Source: an uncultured Eubacteriales bacterium
Lineage (GTDB): Bacteria > Bacillota > Clostridia > Christensenellales > CAG-138
Reading direction: 5' to 3'
NCBI GenBank assembly: GCA_900547135.1
Contig: URFJ01000076.1
Coordinates: 1 to 9,743, forward strand
DNA: 9,743 nucleotides
Within the stretch, counting starts at the first letter, position 1, and each line of letters opens with the position of its first letter. The position numbers were made by a program, and so were the translations under genes. This document shows, piece after piece, positions 6,340 to 9,743 of this stretch. The notes under the pieces were generated by a model, which was not told the DNA's origin, made no database searches, and worked only from the letters and a program-made list of their open reading frames with translations.

Positions 6340-7557
6340 TTAAACAACAATTAATGGAAAAGAAAACTCCCTTACAGCGCTTCCTCCAAATATTAGAGAT
6401 CTAATGCTTGTTGCAATAGTATCCAGTTTAATCAATTGTCTGGAGGCGCTGGGCAGCTTTTCAATATCCTTGTATCGGGTTATTACCGGAATGCTTGCAT
6501 GATTTGAAAGCCCCGACAATACGTGCATGGAGTCCTTACGCACGCCCAAAACCCTAAGGTACAGGGACGTCTCCCCGTTCACGGCCGCATTTTTAACCTC
6601 CTGTGTTATGCCAATTAGCGCATTCATGCAAATTCTTCGTATTCTTGCCAGACTGTAACGCTTGCTCTTGCACATGGATAAAAACTCTCGGTATGAACTT
6701 GAGCATAGCGCGGAAAGGGCCAATACATTTTCCAATCCTTCATTTACATCAGCAATACGTGAAATTCCTTCATTGCCTGAGATTAACAATCTATATACGA
6801 GAAGACGGAATAGGGTTTCGCCACTTTTTTGCATATCTGCCGTTAGTGCCGCATTGATTAAATCATCGGATATTGCGTCTGGGACGCGTCCTACGGCATT
6901 TTTTAGCCTGCCGGCGCATATTTCCTCACGTATAGAGGAGGCGCTTGAAATATAATCCTTAAGCTCTGCTTCGTCATGGCCGCAAGACAGGCGTTTTATA
7001 ACATGTGCTTTGATCATAGGCGCGTGCGTGCGTATTGCTCTAAGGTATTCAACGCCAAGAAGACTGTTGGGCTTGGAGAGGGCGTCAAACCCATCCCGAA
7101 CTATTCCCAGGTTTTCAGCAGCTTCATAGAAAGCCCTTGGGTACGCCTGTCCTTTTTTCAGATTTGCCCTTATTACATCATCCAAATCATGTTTTTCTTT
7201 TCCTTCTATATTAGCTATTGACTCCATCGCCCTAAGATCGGGGTTTTCACTTCCAAAGCACAGGTCCTTTACCATACCGGAATCATTTAGCAATCTTACG
7301 GCTCCAGATGCAAATCCCTCGGCTGACGAAAGCGAAAAGACGCAGGGAAGTTCAATAACCAAGCTAACACCGCACTTTAATGCCATTTGGGTCCTTGTAA
7401 ACTTATCAAACAATGCCGGTTCACCTCTTTGCACAAAGCTTCCGCTCATCACGGCAATTACATTAGATTTCCCCGTAATATTGATGGTTTCACGCAAATG
7501 GTGCATGTGCCCGTTATGAAAAGGGTTATATTCAGCAATTACGCCGGAACAAAGCAT
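6340..7557 (-). CDS. tmcAL: tRNA(Met) cytidine acetate ligase
   Basis: ATP-dependent enzyme that activates acetate to form N4-acetylcytidine at the wobble base of elongator tRNA-Met; homologue of Bacillus YlbM. The 405-residue length matches the family. The nucleotidyltransferase fold begins at once with AEYNPFHNGH at 8-17, followed by MSGSFVQRGEPA at 37-48, SKPNSLLGVEYLRAI at 161-175, SASSIR at 205-210 and SKRYSLARIRR at 298-308. The ATG at 7557 is supported by GAGGTGA at 7564-7570, 6 nt upstream. It is the first gene of a minus-strand pair with ylbJ. In B. subtilis the homologues of rsmD, coaD, ylbJ and ylbM lie in one ylb cluster, so this is the same neighbourhood with part of it reversed. 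Confidence 0.94.
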   Translation of the reverse strand: MLCSGVIAEYNPFHNGHMHHLRETINITGKSNVIAVMSGSFVQRGEPALFDKFTRTQMALKCGVSLVIELPCVFSLSSAEGFASGAVRLLNDSGMVKDLCFGSENPDLRAMESIANIEGKEKHDLDDVIRANLKKGQAYPRAFYEAAENLGIVRDGFDALSKPNSLLGVEYLRAIRTHAPMIKAHVIKRLSCGHDEAELKDYISSASSIREEICAGRLKNAVGRVPDAISDDLINAALTADMQKSGETLFRLLVYRLLISGNEGISRIADVNEGLENVLALSALCSSSYREFLSMCKSKRYSLARIRRICMNALIGITQEVKNAAVNGETSLYLRVLGVRKDSMHVLSGLSNHASIPVITRYKDIEKLPSASRQLIKLDTIATSIRSLIFGGSAVREFSFPLIVV

Positions 7558-7576
7558 ATAAGTTCACCTCAACCGC

Positions 7577-7585
7577 ATTATAACA
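7577..7585 (-). promoter_or_regulatory. Extended -10 element for tmcAL-ylbJ
   Basis: On the minus strand the bases read TGTTATAAT, a perfect extended -10. The region 17 bp further upstream (TATTTT) is a poor -35, which an extended -10 tolerates. The predicted transcription start near 7570 falls at the first base of the GAGGTGA ribosome site, so the leader would be very short. Confidence 0.5.
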
Positions 7586-7667
7586 CATATTACTTTTTTA
7601 AAATAAATATATTCGGTAAATTAGTATTCATATAGCGCTACAAATGTAATACAAAAAATGCAGTTTT

Positions 7668-7684
7668 TATTGGAGTTACCAATA
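7668..7684. promoter_or_regulatory. Dyad TATTGG-N5-CCAATA, possible operator for the XRE gene
   Basis: Two perfect 6-bp arms separated by 5 bp lie where the -35 region of the downstream gene should be, 11 bp before its TATAAT. The size and symmetry fit a dimeric helix-turn-helix repressor. Binding by the adjacent XRE protein is inferred. Confidence 0.4.
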
Positions 7685-7695
7685 TAACTAAGAAT

Positions 7696-7701
7696 TATAA
7701 T
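7696..7701 (+). promoter_or_regulatory. Probable -10 element for the XRE regulator gene
   Basis: A perfect TATAAT lies 37 bp upstream of the ATG. No good -35 stands at 17 bp; TTGGAG at 7670-7675 is the nearest resemblance but has 20-bp spacing. A second option is TGATATATT at 7709-7717, an extended -10. Confidence 0.4.
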
Positions 7702-7714
7702 ATCAATCTGATAT
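7700..7714. promoter_or_regulatory. Dyad ATATCA-N3-TGATAT, possible second operator
   Basis: Two perfect 6-bp arms with a 3-bp centre begin at the end of the TATAAT box and cover the predicted start of transcription. Together with the dyad at 7668-7684 it brackets the promoter. The arm sequences of the two dyads differ, so they may serve different proteins or only one may be real. Confidence 0.35.
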
Positions 7715-7738
7715 ATTCAATAGACAGAGGTGAATTTT

Positions 7739-7996
7739 ATGATTACAAATCGTTTGAAGGAGTTAAGGCTGGACAAGGATTTAAAACAGCAAACATTAGC
7801 GGATGTACTGGGAATACATCAAAGCACATATTCACTATATGAAAATGGGCGTATAAACATTCCGCTAGAAATTATTATAAATATTGCCGACTACTATAAG
7901 GTCAACTTGGATTATGTTGTTTGCAGGTCGGATGTTAAAACCCTCCTTCCTGCGAGTAAAGTTGATAAGTCATACAGATATATGAAAAGCAGTTGA
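7739..7996 (+). CDS. XRE-family helix-turn-helix transcriptional regulator
   Basis: An 85-residue Cro/CI-type DNA-binding protein. The five-helix domain covers about residues 3-63, with the helix-turn-helix around 16-38 (QQTLADVLGIHQSTYSLYENGR). It closes with LEIIINIADYYKVNLDYVV, the usual fourth and fifth helices. Residues 64-85 are a short basic tail with no recognisable sensor or protease domain. The ATG at 7739 is chosen because AGAGGTGA at 7726-7733 sits 5 nt upstream; an in-frame GTG at 7730 lies inside that site and is unlikely. No antitoxin partner, integrase or phage gene lies nearby, so it is a solitary regulator. Its codons look more AT-rich than those of its neighbours. Its targets are unknown; autoregulation is suggested by the dyads upstream. 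Confidence 0.88.
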   Translation: MITNRLKELRLDKDLKQQTLADVLGIHQSTYSLYENGRINIPLEIIINIADYYKVNLDYVVCRSDVKTLLPASKVDKSYRYMKSS

Positions 7997-8007
7997 TGTT
8001 GAACTGC
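7989..8007 (+). other. Hairpin overlapping the XRE stop codon
   Basis: GCAGTT at 7989-7994 and AACTGC at 8002-8007 can form a 6-bp stem with a 7-nt loop across the TGA. No T run follows directly, so it is not a standard intrinsic terminator; it might protect the 3' end or be chance. Confidence 0.3.
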
Positions 8008-8064
8008 CATATGCCATTAAGCATTTAGCGCTTTATCTGATTGCTTTTGTTTAGCTGGTAAACT

Positions 8065-8093
8065 AAAAAGCGGGACGCAGCACCCCTAATGCT
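8065..8093 (-). terminator. Weak candidate intrinsic terminator downstream of clpX
   Basis: On the minus strand GGGG pairs with TCCC around a 7-nt loop. An outer AGC-GCT pairing is set off by a 4-nt bulge, and a run of five T follows. It lies about 40-65 nt beyond the clpX stop. The stem is short, so efficiency may be poor. Confidence 0.35.
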
Positions 8094-8114
8094 AACGCCC
8101 CGTGTTTCAAGCTG

Positions 8115-8129
8115 CTCTAGAGCCTAGAG
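8115..8129 (-). other. Hairpin immediately after the clpX stop
   Basis: CTCTAG and CTAGAG form a perfect 6-bp stem around a 3-nt loop, touching the clpX stop at 8130-8132. No T tract follows, so it may act as a 3' end stabiliser or processing end rather than a terminator. Confidence 0.35.
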
Positions 8130-9383
8130 TTACGACGCATCCGCCGGAATTGATGCCTGTTCCCTAAGAAGCATCACCGGTGGGAGTTTCTTGGCTACAA
8201 CATCCTTGGTGATGATGCACTTTTGTATGTCCGCCCTTCCGGGAATATCATACATTATGTTAAGCATAACGTTTTCTAATATAGCTCTAAGGCCGCGCGC
8301 CCCAGTTTTGCGTGCCATAGCTTCTGTGGCTACGGATACGAGTGCCTCATGGTCAAATTCAAGCTCGACGCCATCCATTTCGAACAGCTTTTTATATTGT
8401 CTCGTAAGGGCATTGCGAGGCTCGGTAAGTATCCTGATGAGGGCCTCCTCTTCAAGCTGGTGCAGGGTTACGATTACCGGCACCCTTCCTACAAATTCGG
8501 GGATAAGCCCAAACTTTTGCAGATCCTCCGGAAGTATGTTCTTAAGTATGCTTCCTATGTCCTTCTCAACGTTTGTTTGTATATCGGCGCCAAAACCCAT
8601 GGTTTTTTTGCCTGTGCGCCTGCTTATTATATCTTCAATGCCGTTGAATGCGCCGCCGCATATGAACAGCACATTGGTCGTATCAATCTGTATGCATTCC
8701 TGTTGGGGATGCTTGCGTCCGCCCTGAGGAGGGACAGAGGCGGTAGTGCCCTCGATTATTTTAAGAAGCGCCTGCTGAACGCCCTCTCCGGATACATCCC
8801 TTGTAATCGAGGGGTTCTCGCTTTTTCGGGCTATTTTATCTATTTCATCGATATACACTATACCGCGTTCGGCACGCTCGACATTGTAATCGGCAGCTTG
8901 TATGAGCTTAAGAAGTATGTTCTCAACATCCTCGCCTACATAGCCTGCTTCGGTTAGCGATGTTGCGTCTGCTACGGCAAACGGAACATCAAGTATCTTA
9001 GCCAGTGTCTGGGCAAGCAGCGTTTTCCCGCAGCCCGTTGGTCCAAGCATTATAATATTGCTTTTTTGCAGTTCGACGTCGTCCTTTGATACTAGTTGCC
9101 CAATTCGCTTATAATGATTATATACGGCGACGGCCAGAGCCTTTTTCGCATCCTGCTGTCCAACCACATAGCTATTCAAGGTTTCCACGATTTCATGGGG
9201 TTTAGGTATAGTTTTAAGGTCGGGCGGCTCTAGCGTATAATCGTCTTCGATGATCTCCTGGCAGAGTTCGATGCACTCGTTGCATATGTAAACTCCCGGC
9301 CCAGCTACAAGACGCTGTACCTCGCTTTGACTCTTCCCGCAGAATGAGCATCTGATATTGCTCTTATCCTCTATTTTTGACAT
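8130..9383 (-). CDS. clpX: ATP-dependent Clp protease ATP-binding subunit ClpX
   Basis: Hexameric AAA+ unfoldase that recognises substrates, unfolds them and feeds them into ClpP. The 417-residue protein is full length. The N-terminal zinc-binding domain has cysteines 12, 15, 34 and 37. It is followed by Walker A GPTGCGKT at 114-121, pore loop GYVG at 147-150, Walker B IVYIDEIDK at 175-183, RKH loop at 223-225, arginine-finger region EFVGRVP at 296-302 and sensor 2 GARGLR at 361-366. The ClpP-docking loop reads MGF at 262-264, where IGF or LGF is more usual. The start is secure: AAGGAGA lies 6 nt upstream, inside the last codons of clpP. It follows clpP with a 3-nt gap, so the two are co-transcribed and likely made in coordinated amounts. 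Confidence 0.98.
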   Translation of the reverse strand: MSKIEDKSNIRCSFCGKSQSEVQRLVAGPGVYICNECIELCQEIIEDDYTLEPPDLKTIPKPHEIVETLNSYVVGQQDAKKALAVAVYNHYKRIGQLVSKDDVELQKSNIIMLGPTGCGKTLLAQTLAKILDVPFAVADATSLTEAGYVGEDVENILLKLIQAADYNVERAERGIVYIDEIDKIARKSENPSITRDVSGEGVQQALLKIIEGTTASVPPQGGRKHPQQECIQIDTTNVLFICGGAFNGIEDIISRRTGKKTMGFGADIQTNVEKDIGSILKNILPEDLQKFGLIPEFVGRVPVIVTLHQLEEEALIRILTEPRNALTRQYKKLFEMDGVELEFDHEALVSVATEAMARKTGARGLRAILENVMLNIMYDIPGRADIQKCIITKDVVAKKLPPVMLLREQASIPADAS

Positions 9384-9386
9384 AAA

Positions 9387-9743
9387 TTATCTCCTTGGCG
9401 GTATAATCTCGTCGACAATGCCATACCTTAAAGCATCCTCCGCGCTAAGATAGTTATCACGCTCGGTATCGGCCTCAATCTGGTCAAGCGGCTGCCCGGT
9501 ACGTTCGCTTAATATCCGGTTTAGCTTTTGCCTAGTCTTGATTATATGCTCTGCGTGTATTGCAATGTCGGTTGCCTGGCCGCGCGCTCCGCCGCTAGGC
9601 TGGTGGATCATTATCTCGCTGTTGGGGAGCGCCTTGCGCTTACCCTTCTTTCCGGCCGCAAGCAAAAATGCTCCCATTGATGCGGCGATGCCTATGCACA
9701 TTGTTGAAACATCGCACTTTACATGCTGCATTGTGTCATATAT
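9387..9743 (-). CDS. clpP: ATP-dependent Clp protease proteolytic subunit ClpP (5' end outside window)
   Basis: Serine peptidase that forms the tetradecameric degradation chamber working with ClpX. The frame stays open to the window edge, so the 118 residues visible are the C-terminal part of a protein that usually has about 195. Visible residues begin IYDTMQHVKCDVSTMCIG, which matches the middle of the family. The nucleophile is Ser22 of the visible part in ASMGAF, the histidine is His47 in IHQPSGG, and the aspartate is Asp96 in TERDNYLS; the spacings of 25 and 49 equal those of E. coli ClpP. An internal ATG at 9731 is not the start. The last codons (Pro-Pro-Arg-Arg) contain the ribosome site of clpX. 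The gene and its promoter continue beyond the window. Confidence 0.97.
   Translation of the reverse strand: MYDTMQHVKCDVSTMCIGIAASMGAFLLAAGKKGKRKALPNSEIMIHQPSGGARGQATDIAIHAEHIIKTRQKLNRILSERTGQPLDQIEADTERDNYLSAEDALRYGIVDEIIPPRR
9388..9396 (-). promoter_or_regulatory. clpX ribosome binding site embedded in the clpP 3' end
   Basis: The minus-strand bases AAGGAGA, falling in the last proline and two arginine codons of clpP, stand 6 nt before the clpX ATG. Two codons that are rare for arginine in many bacteria (AGG, AGA) thus double as the Shine-Dalgarno, which favours coupled translation of clpP and clpX. Confidence 0.8.

Noticed and set aside
7633..7640. Perfect 8-bp palindrome TAGCGCTA between tmcAL and the XRE gene
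   Set aside because: Too short, and not positioned on a recognisable promoter element; the two longer dyads nearby are better operator candidates.
8191..8727. Open frame of 178 codons on the plus strand inside clpX
   Set aside because: Antisense shadow of clpX, with the low-complexity Ser/Met/Leu composition typical of reverse-strand frames.
8349..8957. Open frame of 202 codons on the plus strand inside clpX
   Set aside because: It lies wholly antisense to clpX, whose complete set of AAA+ motifs is certain. No strong ribosome site precedes it and the translation resembles no family I know; it is a shadow of codon bias.

Overview
This is an ordinary chromosomal housekeeping segment of an endospore-forming member of the Bacillota, most likely a Clostridia-type organism. 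Three things point there: a recognisable YlbJ sporulation membrane protein, strong GGAGG-type Shine-Dalgarno sites with some TTG starts, and a gene set matching the Bacillus ylbH-ylbI-ylbJ-ylbM neighbourhood. Base composition looks moderate, a little under half G+C by eye. I cannot name a genus. I saw no mobile element, CRISPR array, rRNA or tRNA.

Layout. Positions 10-1284 (minus) hold folC. A 193-bp divergent intergenic region follows. A plus-strand run of five tightly packed genes then extends from 1478 to 5165: a HutI-like amidohydrolase, 5-formyltetrahydrofolate cyclo-ligase, rsmD, coaD, and a coiled-coil protein built on an exact 11-residue repeat. It meets head-on, across only 17 bp, a minus-strand pair read from 7557 down to 5183: tmcAL (ylbM homologue), then ylbJ. 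An AT-rich divergent region leads to a lone XRE-type regulator gene (7739-7996, plus) with two dyad sequences around its probable promoter. A short convergent gap separates it from a minus-strand clpP-clpX operon. clpX is complete (8130-9383), and clpP runs off the right end of the window.

How the genes relate. FolC and the cyclo-ligase act in folate and one-carbon metabolism and lie on opposite sides of the same regulatory region. RsmD (16S rRNA methylation) and TmcAL (elongator tRNA-Met acetylation) act on the translation apparatus. CoaD makes dephospho-CoA. YlbJ belongs to sporulation, and ClpXP is the general ATP-dependent protease. The most interesting items are the hendecad-repeat protein after coaD, the possible autoregulatory operators of the XRE gene, and the amidohydrolase joined to the cyclo-ligase. 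I see no convincing evidence of a wholly new system.
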